Origin: Pyronema omphalodes
Lineage: Eukaryota; Ascomycota; Pezizomycetes; Pezizales; Pyronemataceae
DNA length: 64,000 nt
Direction of reading: 5' to 3'
NCBI GenBank assembly: GCA_024516155.1
Contig: JAJJXM010000035.1
Coordinates: 496,001-560,000 of the forward strand
Shown here piece after piece: positions 7,791 through 19,305 of the stretch (position 1 is the stretch's first letter; each line of letters opens with the position of its first letter). Both the position numbers and the translations under genes were made by a program. The notes beneath the pieces are model-generated. The model did not search any database. It saw only the letters and a program-made list of their open reading frames with translations, and was not told the DNA's origin.

Positions 7791-9983
7791 ATGGCCTCAC
7801 GCAGACTCACCGGCGGTGCTACCCACGACGACGGACTTGATGCGCCTATGGCTGATACTGTCAGCATCACCCGTCCTCGCTCCTGGGAGGAGGTCACCTC
7901 TGTGGGACAACCAAGGGTTCATCATGGCACCACCCTTCACCTAGGCGAAGTACCACAGTGGGTGATTTTAATGATGGAAAGGATGAATTCGACTGAGGAG
8001 GACATTAAGAGATTGATGGAAGCAGCTGGATCAGGAGCTGCAATGAACGAGGAATTACAACGGATGAAGGGCCTCTATCAGGAGATGGCCCAGGGGATGC
8101 AGAAAGCTTACGACATCCTAGCCAAGAAGGGCAACCTTGACCAGGAGGTCAACCTTCAAACCGTTACCAGACTCGTTCAGGCCAGCAACGACTTTGCCGG
8201 CCAAGTTTGGAGGACAATTGGCGAACTTGCCACGGACACTAAAACCAAAGAGTCAGCCAACCAAGCGGCTGCAGAGAGACTCAACCACGGCATTCAGACA
8301 ACCAATGCCATCCTCGAAGCCTTTGCCCGGAGGCAACTACAGATCAACAAGGAAATCGAGGAACGGGCCTTTCAGAAAAATACACAAGACGCCATCCCAG
8401 AACAAGATGATGAGCAAAGGGATAGGCGAATTGCAGCTCTTTCCAGAGCTGAAGAGGTGCACCAGCAACGTCTGCTGGATTATGAGGAGCAGAGAGAGGA
8501 GGAAAAACTGGAGTTGGTAAACAAGGTTATTGGCCTTGTTATGTCAAAGATCCAGAAGAAGGAGCATTTTGATGCTAAGTCCTTAAGTGAGGCTATGCAC
8601 GAGGAAATGACTCCTAGACCCCCCTCACTTGGCAGAGCACCAGAAGTCCCCTTGCCTGCATCAGAGGATGGATTCCCGGCAGATAACGGCAGAAATGGTG
8701 GTAGGGGCAGTAAACCACCAGGAGGGGGACTCCCACCACCTCCACCACCACCATCTGATCCTTCGGACGGCGAAGACTCAGATGATTGATACATCAGAAA
8801 AGCGTTGGAAAGGAAGCGCCTGGAGCGCAAACAGAAGGCCCAACAAAAGAAGCCTGAAGCGAGAAATGCAACGGAAGCATTTTGGGAATCCCTTGTCAAC
8901 AAATTGCAGCAATCTGGGGTCAACGAACCGAGGAGACCCAAGATGCCTGAGATGAAGGCTCCACAATATTTTTCCGGGAAAGACAGGAATTTATTTAGGG
9001 CTTGGTGGATGTCTGTCCAAGACTATATCGCGACATACGCCAAGGCGTTCCCGGACGAGGATGATCAGGTGAAATGGGTTGCGAGCTTGCTTACTCACAA
9101 AGCTCTCAGTTGGCACCAGGAGAGGCGCAAATCTATTCAAAGGCAAGCACTCAAGGATACATGGCAAGCTTTCTCAAGCTCTATTGAAACTAGGTTTGAG
9201 GATAAGCGGGAAGCACAGAAGGACGTTAAAAGGATTACAGAGCTCCAGTATGAGGGAGACATTGATGACTATATCACCAAGTTGGAGGACCTTAATATGC
9301 GTGTGGGAGCAATTGGTCCTATGTATAGGAATGTGATTTGGGAGGCCATGACACCGGCCATTAAGAAGATGGTATATCAGAGAGTTGGGGGAATCCCAAC
9401 TGACGATGAAGCAATGATTGATGCAGTCAAAGAAGCTGCTCACGTTGTTGAAAATTTGGATGAAGAATTAAAGGGTCATAAGAAAAAGACTTTGGAAGTG
9501 CGGGAGGACCGCCATAGAGATAAAGGGAAGAACAAGGAAACTGTGCGCCCTAAGGAGGTGCAGCACAAGGATAAGTTCAAGGATAAAAAGGAGAAAAAGG
9601 GTTTTTCTGGAAAAAAGGACAAGAAGTCCATCTTTGCGTCAGGGAGGGAGGCTCTGCAGAATGTTCCTCAGAGCGAAATCGATAAACATAAAAAAGATAA
9701 GGCTGACTGTTGGAGGTGCGGAAGATCTGGACATAAGATGTTCGATTGTTATGCAAAGAAGACAGTTGGGGGAACAGAGCTCTCTGGCGAAGGAAAGGTT
9801 GCTTCCTCTGGCAAGAGGAAGAGAGACGATGATGATGAAGGAAACAAAGGGCAGGAGAAGCCCAAAGAAAATAAAAAGACAAAGACCGCAGCAGTGCGGC
9901 AGGATGACGACGATGAGATAATGGAAGATGCTCAGCCTAGGATTTGGGCGATCGAGCAAAATGATGAGGAGTCGGATTATTAA
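7791..9983 (+). CDS. gag: Chromo-A1 Gag, with one in-frame TGA
   Basis: The ATG at 7791 opens a 332-codon reading frame ending in TGA at 8787-8789. The same frame continues open to 9983. The first part has helical, Glu/Gln-rich coiled-coil-like stretches and ends in a poly-Pro/Asp-rich linker. The second part holds the capsid-like retrotransposon gag domain (QYFSGKDRNLFRAWW...) and a CCHC knuckle CWRCGRSGHKMFDC near 9712-9753, then a Lys- and Asp-rich tail. Gag forms the particle and binds the RNA. The TGA is also present in copy 2 (18128-18130). It may be read through, may split Gag in two, or may be an old mutation shared by descent. Pol overlaps by 16 nt in the -1 frame. Confidence 0.8.
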
Positions 9984-12900
9984 GGTCCTCTAGGGTTGCG
10001 TCACCTGAGGAGGAAGAATGTATATCTGACGCGGAAAATATCATATGTTCAGGAACAAAAAGGAAAATATTGGACAGCTTGGAGTCGACCAAGACAAAAC
10101 TTCGACGAACCGATAAAGGAACCTCTTCCAAAGGAACAAAAATGGAAGCTGTGGTTCCACCCCATCATGGAAAAAGGCCAATTATCAACATGGTGTTGAC
10201 TTGGTCTAAGAACAAACTCAGAACGGTGCGAGTCCTCCTTGATACAGGCTCCACCTCAGCACTATTGGACAAAGGTTTTGTCCATACTTACAAAATCCCT
10301 ACTGTGAAGAGAGACAAGCCTCTTCAAATCCGCAACTTCAATAACGAGGTAGTTGCTGGAGCTGGAGAATTCTTCACTGTACCGTTTATGCTGCAACACA
10401 AACGACACTTTGCAGCCGAAGCCTTCGAAGTCGCCACTCTTGACAGCGACTGCGATGTCATCCTCCCTTATTGGTGGATGGCCAAACATCAACCTTGCAA
10501 CATGTGGGGAGACAGCAATAACATCTCCTTCACTACTACACGTTGCATTGAACATTGTACTAAGGCTCAGGCCAGTACATTTTCACTCAAGGTCGACCGC
10601 CGCGTACTCGACCATCCTGAGGCCTCAGTTATAGGCCATATTTCAGCTGTTGCCACTAAGGAGGAATTATCAGAGGCACTTCAACAAGTCCCTGAGAAAT
10701 TCCGTAAGTGGATCAACATCATGACCAAGGAAGCAGCAGACAAGCTTCCAGAACACAAGCCTTACGACCACGCCATAGACTTGAAGGAAGGAGAGACTCC
10801 TCCTTGGGGACCAGTCTATGCGCTCAATGAAGTCGAGCTGGAAACTTTGAGAGAATGGCTAAAAGAGATGCTAAGGACAGGCAAGATTCGACCATCTAAA
10901 TCCCCTGCCGCAGCACCAATTCTCTTTGTGCCAAAACCCCATGGGCGAGGTTTACGGCTTTGTGTGGATTATAGGGGGATCAACAAAATAATAATAGCAA
11001 ACCGCTACCCCCTCCCTCTTATGTCTGAATTACAAGACAGAGTAAGAGGAGCTAAGTTCTTCACGAAAATGGACTTGAAGAACGGATATCACTTGATCAG
11101 GATTAAAGAAGGCGATGAATGGAAAACAGCCTTCAGATGCAGGTATGGGCTTTATGAATTTTTGGTTATGCCCTTTGGATTAAGCAATGCGCCGGCCACA
11201 TTCCAAGATATGATGAATCATATCTTTAGGGACATGTTGGATCAGGGAGTGATTGCTTACATTGATGATGTTCTTATCTATGCGGAAACAGAGGAGGAAC
11301 ATGATAAATTGGTTAAAGAAGTCTTAAAGAGACTGGAAGAAAATGGGCTGGTAATATCTCCGGAAAAATGTGTTTGGGGGACAAACAAAGTGGAATTTTT
11401 GGGGTATATTATAAGCGAAAAGGGAATTGAGATGGCAAAGGAGAAAGTGGAAACCGTCCTGGTTTGGGAACCTCCTAAATCCTTGAAAGAGACACAAGGC
11501 TTTCTTGGATTTGCAAACTTCTATCGCCGATTCATAAAGGACTTTTCAAGAATTTGTCGTCCTCTTACTGAATCAACCAAGGGCGATCCAAAGAAGTGGG
11601 AATGGACTGTTGCCATGGAATTGGCATTTGACGAGTTGAAGCAGAGGTTTACGAAGGCACCAATATTGGGTCATTTTGATCCTATAAAGGTTTGCATTGT
11701 TGAAACTGACGCTTCTCACTTTGCCTTAGGCGCAGTCCTTTCTCAGAAAGGAGAGGACGGAAAGCTGCACCCTATTGCTTTTCACTCCAGGAAATTTACT
11801 CCGGCAGAAGTCAACTACGAAATCCATGATAAAGAGCTTTTGGCTATTGTGGATTCGTTTAAAATATGGAGAAGATACTTGGAGGGAGCAATGCACACAG
11901 TTCAGGTATTCAGCGACCATCAAAATTTGGAGTACTTCACCACAACTAAAGTACTCAATCGTCACCAAGCAAGGTGGGCTCAAGAACTTGCTGGTATTGA
12001 CTTTAAGATTTTTTACAGACCTGGGAATAAGAATGGGAAGCCAGATGCTTTGTCAAGGCGTCCGGAGTTCCGCCCTGAAAAAGGGGGAGGTGAGGATCAG
12101 CCGATTACGACTATCCTTCACAAAGAACATTTTGCTTCAATATCAGCAATCAGCAGTGGAGGAGAAGGAAGGTCATTCATTGTTTCTTCAGCTCGGCTTA
12201 ATTCTATTCCTTCTATTAAATGGTCTGGAGAATTTTTGAAGATGGTTAAAGAGGCTGGAGAACTGGACGAAAATTATAAAAAAGCAGCAAAAAGAATAAA
12301 TGATCCACTAACGATAGAAGATGGCATAATCTATCGGAAAGAGAAGTTATGGGTACCAAAGGATTTGGTCAACATGGTCCTTGAATCAGAGCACGACTCC
12401 AAAATAGCTGGGCACTTTGGTCATGACAAAACAATTGAATTAATAAGGAGAAACTTCTGGTGGCCGAAGATGGATGAAAATATTATTGAATATATACAGA
12501 GCTGTTTGGAATGTCAGAAGGACAAGACGGCTAGGCACCTTAAGTATGGAATGTTGCAACCTTTGGAATTGACATATGCCCCATGGCAATCTGTTGCTAT
12601 GGATTTCATCACCGACCTTCCGGAATCAAATGGGTGTGATCAACTATGGGTTATAGTTGATCGATTTACTAAAATGGCGCACTTCATCCCCTTGCAGAAA
12701 GACGGCAAGACAACTGCAGACCTTGCCAGGATATTCGCAAAGGAAATTTGGAAGTTGCATGGCTTACCCAAGGATATAGTGTCGGATCGAGACTCCAGGT
12801 TCACAAGCACCACCTGGAAAGCATTTCTTGGAACCTTAGGAATCAAACCAAGAATGTCGACAGCCTTCCACCCGCAAACAGACGGACAAACGGAACGGCT

Positions 12901-13677
12901 CAACCAAACAATTGAAGCTTACCTCCGCTCTTTTGTTAATCACGAAATGGACGACTGGGCTGATCTCTTACCCATGGCTGAGTTCGCATACAATAACTCA
13001 GTCACAAGCGCAACTGGATTATCACCCTTTTACGCCAATTACGGATTTTATCCAAATACGAGCAACCCTTCGGCAACTGCTGTGCGCAACCCAGCCAGCA
13101 AACCTACGCCCACTGGATGCATACGATTCATGAAGGCGCCAAATCAATCCTTCAGAAAACACAAGAACGAATGAAACGATATGCAGACCAGAAACAACAG
13201 GAGGCACCAGGATACCAAGTAGGAGACTTGGTTATGTTAGATGGACGCAACATACGAACAAGACGCCCATCAAGGAAGTTAGACCATAGACTACATGGCC
13301 CCTTCCAAGTCGAAAAAGTCATCTCCCCAACAGCAGTACGACTTACGCTCCCATGGAAATGGAAGATACACAACGTCTTCCATACCTCACTACTTGAGCC
13401 CTTTAGAGCAGGAACTCGGGCTCCACCGGATACAAACAAAATGTTACGGGAAGCAGACGACGTTGAGGGAAGCGAGGAATATGATGTCGATGAAATAATG
13501 AGCAGCTACAAATCCGGCAATCGAATCTTATACCTTGTTAAATGGCTAGGTTGGCCTAACAAAAAGGACTGGACGGCAGAACCATTCGACAACTTTTCAG
13601 TAGGAGGTCAAGAGAAGTTACGAGAGTTTCATCTCAAGTACCCTGATTCTCCGAGGGACTACCGACTCAAGGATTAA
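9968..13677 (+). pseudogene. pol: Chromo-A1 Pol (PR-RT-RH-IN-chromodomain), one frameshift
   Basis: The frame is open from 9968, -1 relative to gag; an in-frame ATG lies at 10142, just before the protease. Domains: aspartic protease DTGS at about 10240; RT with YIDDVL at about 11259; RNase H starting ETDASH at about 11704; integrase HHCC finger at about 12412-12525; D-D(35)E core between about 12600 and 12896; chromodomain (EEYDVDEI...YLVKWLGW) at about 13480-13640. A single-base loss near 13101 (AAACC versus AAAGCC in copy 2) breaks the frame between core and chromodomain. The protein makes cDNA and inserts it; chromodomains in this family bind heterochromatin marks. Confidence 0.9.
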
Positions 13678-13835
13678 GGCTTAATGTTTTTCCCCACGAG
13701 GTTTTCATTAGGTCGAGTTGGTAGTAGGATGTAGGGGCTGGAGGACTACATCCATATATGATCACTAAGTCACTTGGCTGCGGCGAGGTGCGATCACAGA
13801 ATGATAAGCTACTTGCTTCGGGACGAAGCTTGAAC

Positions 13836-13848
13836 AGGGGGGAGGTGG
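13836..13848 (+). other. Chromo-A1 polypurine tract
   Basis: AGGGGGGAGGTGG lies immediately before TGTCACACCC of LTR2. The same tract is at 23183-23195 before LTR3. Confidence 0.75.
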
Positions 13849-15104
13849 TGTCACACCCTAATATTGTGTGAGTATAGAATAGGTAACATGTATAACATTT
13901 AGAGAACATGGCAAACTCGACAGGAGAATGAATAATAAGGTTAGTATCCCGGGCCGGAACCCCCTGAGGAGCTCCAGCTAGCCACGTTACGTGATTCGTG
14001 ACTTTCCGAAAGGACCTCACAAGGATCCCGGCCCGAGGCGTCGCTACCTGTTATTCACTGTCAGTTTGGGAGGATCGCAGATGGATGGGAACGAGGAACA
14101 ACTTACCTCATGGGTGTCGACTTACCCATGAGAAGACTACAGACGACGCTGATGGAGACAGAAGACGCCGGCGAAGGGACACCTCCTTATACTTGAGGTC
14201 GTGTTCCACCAAGCACGGCTACCAGAGGGCTTGCAAGAGAAGGGAATTCTCAGGACAGTGCAAGGCAGACGAATAGGATCATCCGAGGTCTGAGTTGGGC
14301 GGATAGTCGGCCAAGGATCAAGGCAGAGTCCAGTCAGCCAACAGGAGTGGAGCTCAGGACAAGGGTCAAGATTGCATTAGCATGAGACGACGTCCTGCAG
14401 CAAGGAACACCACTCAGGGAAACTGTTGGATGGAACTGATATGACGCAACCTTAGGCCAATGACTACCAACGACAAGATAAGACGGCGTTTGCGTACACA
14501 CCAGGGTGTGGCTGCGCGCAAGTGCGCGCAGGTGGGGCAAATGACATCACACAGGAATGTGACGGGGCAGTGTGCTCCAGTACGGCATAGTCTGCCGTAT
14601 GATGTCAGATTCCTTCACTCGCAATCGAGATTCTCTAGGGAGATCTATGATCAAGACGACTCATAAGATATATGACTCACATGTCATTATCAGAGGAGTC
14701 ATTGCATTATGCGCTCAAGTGGAGTAACCCTCCATTAGGCGCTTAACCCCAATACATGATTGGAAGGTGTGGTAGCACGGCAAGGAATGTCAAGGATTAA
14801 TCTGACACGAGGTCATCATGCAAGTGAGCAATTAATATAATTGCGCATGCAGCATGATGCGAGCCATCGGCAGATTTGTCAAAGAATTGACTCACGTCTT
14901 ATCTCCTAAGCTTAGTTTGGAAGTTGGTTCCCTTGGGAAGTCTGGGCGAACTTGTAGACGAAAGTCTATGAAGGACCCTAAGTCTTCCCACCGTCTCCTC
15001 CAGCATCAGCAACCTGATCTCTTACCTACGACGTTACCTTTCGAACACCAATACCTCAAGAGAGACCCTTAAGTTTATTCGGCCTGTGATCGATTAGTTT
15101 ACTT

Positions 15105-16898
15105 TCGATCCAGTGCTCGCCCCCCTTTCTCCTCGTCTGTAGTTGCGCAGACTCCTCTCTTTATCTTGTTGAGAAATCTCTACCATGTCTCAACGCAATC
15201 TCGACACTTTCAGGTTCAGGAACACCAGTTAACGTCGGGTCCCCTCCTCCACCTTCCTCCTGAAAGATCCACACCGACACCTAGTGGAGCGCGCAAACGC
15301 CCCACCATCCCACCTGCCGATAATGAACCAAGACCAGGCCACCGTCGGCCGTTTCACTTGCCGAACCAGACCGCCAACTCCTCCTCCAGCTATCCCTACA
15401 AGTCGAGCGAATGGAGAAAAGCCTTGCTTTCTTCACAAGCCACCAGCACCAACCGCATACGCGAACTCGAGAAACAAGTCGCCTTCGATCACGGCAGAGC
15501 TGAACCGTACGCGCCGACAACTCACCGCCACCCCTGCACCCCACATGCCACCCTGGCGACTCCACCGCAAGAGGAAGGTCCACCACTCGGGCCCCCACCC
15601 CAGCCGCCCCCATACCACAGAAACCAACCACCGGCAACCTTACCTGGGCTGAACGCAGTCTCCGCATCAGTTGAAGGCAAGGATCAACAATTCACAACCG
15701 TGTCGCGCAAAAAGAAGAAGCCAACACCGGCCCCCATCATCCCGAAAGCCCTCCCCCGTATCGAAAGGGAGATTAATCATCACACTGGACAATCCAACAC
15801 TGACTACGAGTCGCGAAAAAGAAGCCACCAACGTGTTGATGTGCCTCAACAACGACGTACTGATGGCCAACGATATCCCTCTTCCCTCACTCACTCTTGC
15901 AAGGATCAATGACCACAACAAACTGGTATTGACGACCAACCCTACCACCCCGGCCTCTGCGTACGAACCATATATGCAGATGCTCCTCAACAGAATTCAC
16001 TGGCTGAAACCAATATCCGGAACCAACAATAGCCGCTGGACTAAATTCCTAGTCCACAACATCCCAACCGCAGCCAATGGTGTAGGCGTGCAAAAGCTTA
16101 TCGAATCGACCTACCCCACCCTCAAACTCATGCAAGAACCTCGCTGGCTAGTCCCAGATGACCGCCACCTCAACAAACAAGCCTCCACGATGGTGATCGC
16201 CCTCAGCGGTGCTGTTAACCTCAACCAACTCGGCACCAACACCCTCTTTCTCTGTAACCGGAAGTGCCGGATTACCGAGTACTTCTCCTGGACACCAACC
16301 ACCCAATGCCGGAACTGCCAGGTTTACGGCCACCACACCTCTCTCTGCAAAGCGGAGAAACCCACTTGCGCTATCTGCGCCCAACCACACAGCACTAAGG
16401 ACCACCAATGCCCTGTCCCCTCCTGTCGCGCCGGTAAGGCCTGCACCCACCCACCTGTCAAATGCGCTCTTTGCAGTGCTGCTCACCCAGCAACCGACCC
16501 TCTTTGCCCCGTACGGATCAAACGTCTCCCGGCCCGGAAAGGCAAGGCCCCCGACGCTGATAATGATTTGTCTATGGAGCGCGAGCTCTAATGACTGCAC
16601 AAATATCTTTCCACACTTGACAAACTCCCCACATGACCCGCGTAAATCGCAGCTTTTTCCTTTGTTCGTCTTTGTTTTTGAAAGGGCTAGTTTAGGTTTC
16701 CTTTGTAGGGTTTATGTGTTTCGTTTTTGTTTCTGTTTTTGTTTGTAATACCCTGGGCATAGCCGGACCTCCTGTACATAGTATTATAGGTCGCGCGGGT
16801 GGTTGTATCCCAGAGCAACTGCGGTGTTGCAGGGTATGGGCATGAAGTAGGTGGAGCGCAATAGCCATAGTAGCTCTAGTCGCAATAAAACAAGATCA
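15105..16898 (+). mobile_element. hL-2 copy 2
   Basis: Copy of 5771-7557 at the same LTR position, so it derives from one insertion event duplicated with the LTR. The 3' half (about 16140-16660) is nearly identical to copy 1. The 5' half carries many single-base insertions and deletions. Confidence 0.85.
15185..16591 (+). pseudogene. hL-2 ORF1 copy 2, frameshifted
   Basis: The same start (ATG 15185) and stop as copy 1, but about ten single-base indels between 15225 and 15780 scatter the first half across three frames. From about 15790 the frame is continuous through the three zinc knuckles to the stop at 16591. The indels come with few substitutions, which suggests either recent decay or uncorrected long-read errors. 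Confidence 0.8.
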
Positions 16899-17012
16899 GA
16901 TTAGTTTACTTCCTAGCTTCTTGGGAAATCTATTTGTTGAATACCTTTCAAACGAAGAAAGACTGATCGAATAAGCCTCTCTATTGAAAGCCTCAATAGC
17001 CAGGTTCACACT

Positions 17013-17024
17013 ATAAACTTAAGG
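17013..17024 (+). other. Chromo-A2 primer-binding site (self-priming type)
   Basis: ATAAACTTAAGG two bases after LTR2; its complement lies at 15067-15078 in LTR2 and 24417-24428 in LTR3. Confidence 0.6.
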
Positions 17025-17131
17025 CTCAAGCTACTAAGTTTACTTATCGACACGAATACGGAAGACCCTCTTCTAGGGCACGAAACACCAACACTCCTCC
17101 AAAAAACTACAAACGAAAACTTCAATCTACA

Positions 17132-19305
17132 ATGGCCTCACACAGACTCACCGGCGGTGCCACCCATGACGACGGACTTGATGCGCCTATGGCTGATACT
17201 GTCAGCATCACCCGTCCTCGCTCCTGGGAGGAGGTCACCTCTGTGGGACAACCAAGGGTTCATCATGGCACCACTCTTCACCTAGGCGAGGTGCCACAGT
17301 GGGTGATTTTAATGATGGAAAGGATGAATTCGACTGAGGAGGACATTAAGAGATTGATGGAAGCAGCAGGATCAGGAGCTGCAATGAACGAAGAACTACA
17401 ACGGATGAAGGGACTCTATCAGGAAATGGCCCAGGGGATGCAGAAAGCTTACGACATCCTAGCAAAGAAGGGGAATCTTGACCAAGAGGTCAACCTTCAA
17501 ACCGTTACCAGACTCGTTCAGGCCAGCAACGACTTTGCCGGCCAAGTTTGGAGGACAATTGGCGAACTTGCCACGGACACTCAAACCAAAGAGGCAGCCA
17601 ACCAAGCGGCTGCAGAAAGACTCAAACACGGCATTCAGACGACCAATGCCATCCTCGAAGCCTTTGCCCAGAGGCAATTACAAATCAACAAGGAAATCGA
17701 GGAACGGGCCTTTCAGAAAAATACACAAGACGCCATCCCAGAACAAGATGATGAGCAAAGGGATAGGCGAATTGCAGCTCTTTCCAGAGCTGAAGAGGTG
17801 CACCAGCAACGTCTGCTGGATTATGAGGAGCAGAGAGAGGAGGAAAAACTGGAGTTGGTAAACAAGGTTATTGGCCTTGTTATGTCAAAGATCCAGAAGA
17901 AGGAGCATTTTGATGCTAAGTCCTTAAGTGAGGCTATGCACGAGGAAATGACTCCTAGACCCCCCTCACTTGGCAGAGCACCAGAAGTCCCCTTGCCTGC
18001 ATCAGAGGATGGATTCCCGGCAGATAACGGCAGAAATGGTGGTAGGGGCAGTAAACCACCAGGAGGGGGACTCCCACCACCTCCACCACCACCATCTGAT
18101 CCTTCGGACGGCGAAGACTCAGATGATTGATACATCAGAAAAGCGTTGGAAAGGAAGCGCCTGGAGCGCAAACAGAAGGCCCAACAAAAGAAGCCTGAAG
18201 CGAGAAATGCAACGGAAGCATTTTGGGAATCCCTTGTCAACAAATTGCAGCAATCTGGGGTCAACGAACCGAGGAGACCCAAGATGCCTGAGATGAAGGC
18301 TCCACAATATTTTTCCGGGAAAGACAGGAATTTATTTAGGGCTTGGTGGATGTCTGTCCAAGACTATATCGCGACATACGCCAAGGCGTTCCCGGACGAG
18401 GATGATCAGGTGAAATGGGTTGCGAGCTTGCTTACTCACAAAGCTCTCAGTTGGCACCAGGAGAGGCGCAAATCTATTCAAAGGCAAGCACTCAAGGATA
18501 CATGGCAAGCTTTCTCAAGCTCTATTGAAACTAGGTTTGAGGATAAGCGGGAAGCACAGAAGGACGTTAAAAGGATTACAGAGCTCCAGTATGAGGGAGA
18601 CATTGATGACTATATCACCAAGTTGGAGGACCTTAATATGCGTGTGGGAGCAATTGGTCCTATGTATAGGAATGTGATTTGGGAGGCCATGACACCGGCC
18701 ATTAAGAAGATGGTATATCAAAGGTTTGGGGGAATCCCAACTGATGATGAAGGAATGATTGATGCAGTTAAGGAAGCTGCTCGTGTCGTGGAAAATTTGG
18801 AAGAATAATTAAAGGTCATAAGAAAAAGACTTTGGAAGTGCGGGAAGACCGCCATAAGGATAAAGGAAAGAACAACGAAACTGTGCGCCCCAAGGAGGTG
18901 CAGCACAAGGATAAGTTCAAGGATAAAAAAGAGAAAAAGGTTTTTTCTGGAAAAAAGGACAAGAAGTCCATCTTTGCGTCAGGGAGGGAAGCTCTGCAGA
19001 ATGTCCCTCAGAGCGAAATCGATAAACATAAAAAGGATAAGGCTGACTGTTGGAGGTGCGGAAGATCTGGACATAAAATGTTCGATTGTTATGCAAAGAA
19101 GACAGTTGGGGGAACAGAGCTCTCTGGCGAAGGAAAGGTTGCTTCCTCTGGCAAGAGGAAGAGAGACGATGATGATGAAGGAAACAAAGGGCAGGAGAAG
19201 CCCAAAGAAAATAAAAAGACAAAGACCGCAGCAGTGCGGCAGGATGACGACGATGAGATAATGGAAGATGCTCAGCCTAGGATTTGGGCGATTCGAGCAA
19301 AATGA
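17132..19305 (+). pseudogene. gag: Chromo-A2 Gag, decayed
   Basis: The ATG at 17132 opens a frame of 332 codons to a TGA at 18128-18130, the same stop as in copy 1. The capsid part continues to a new stop near 18806-18808 created by small changes, and resumes in another frame at about 18810-19305 with the CCHC knuckle. From about 17694 to 18720 it is identical by eye to copy 1, while the flanking stretches differ by several percent. An extra T near 19292 alters the C-terminus. Confidence 0.8.

Larger units (their letters stand above)
13849..17010 (+). repeat. Chromo-A LTR2 (middle LTR, contains hL-2 insertion)
   Basis: Starts TGTCACACCC and ends GGTTCACA. It carries hL-2 copy 2 (15105-16898) flanked by GATTAGTTTACTT at 15092-15104 and 16899-16911, the same site and duplication as in LTR1. 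It serves as 3' LTR of unit 1 and 5' LTR of unit 2. The putative self-primer is at 15067-15078. Confidence 0.85.

Noticed and set aside
10070..10141. TTG start for Chromo-A pol
   Set aside because: The frame is open further upstream into gag, and the first in-frame ATG is 10142; a Gag-Pol fusion or start at that ATG is more plausible.
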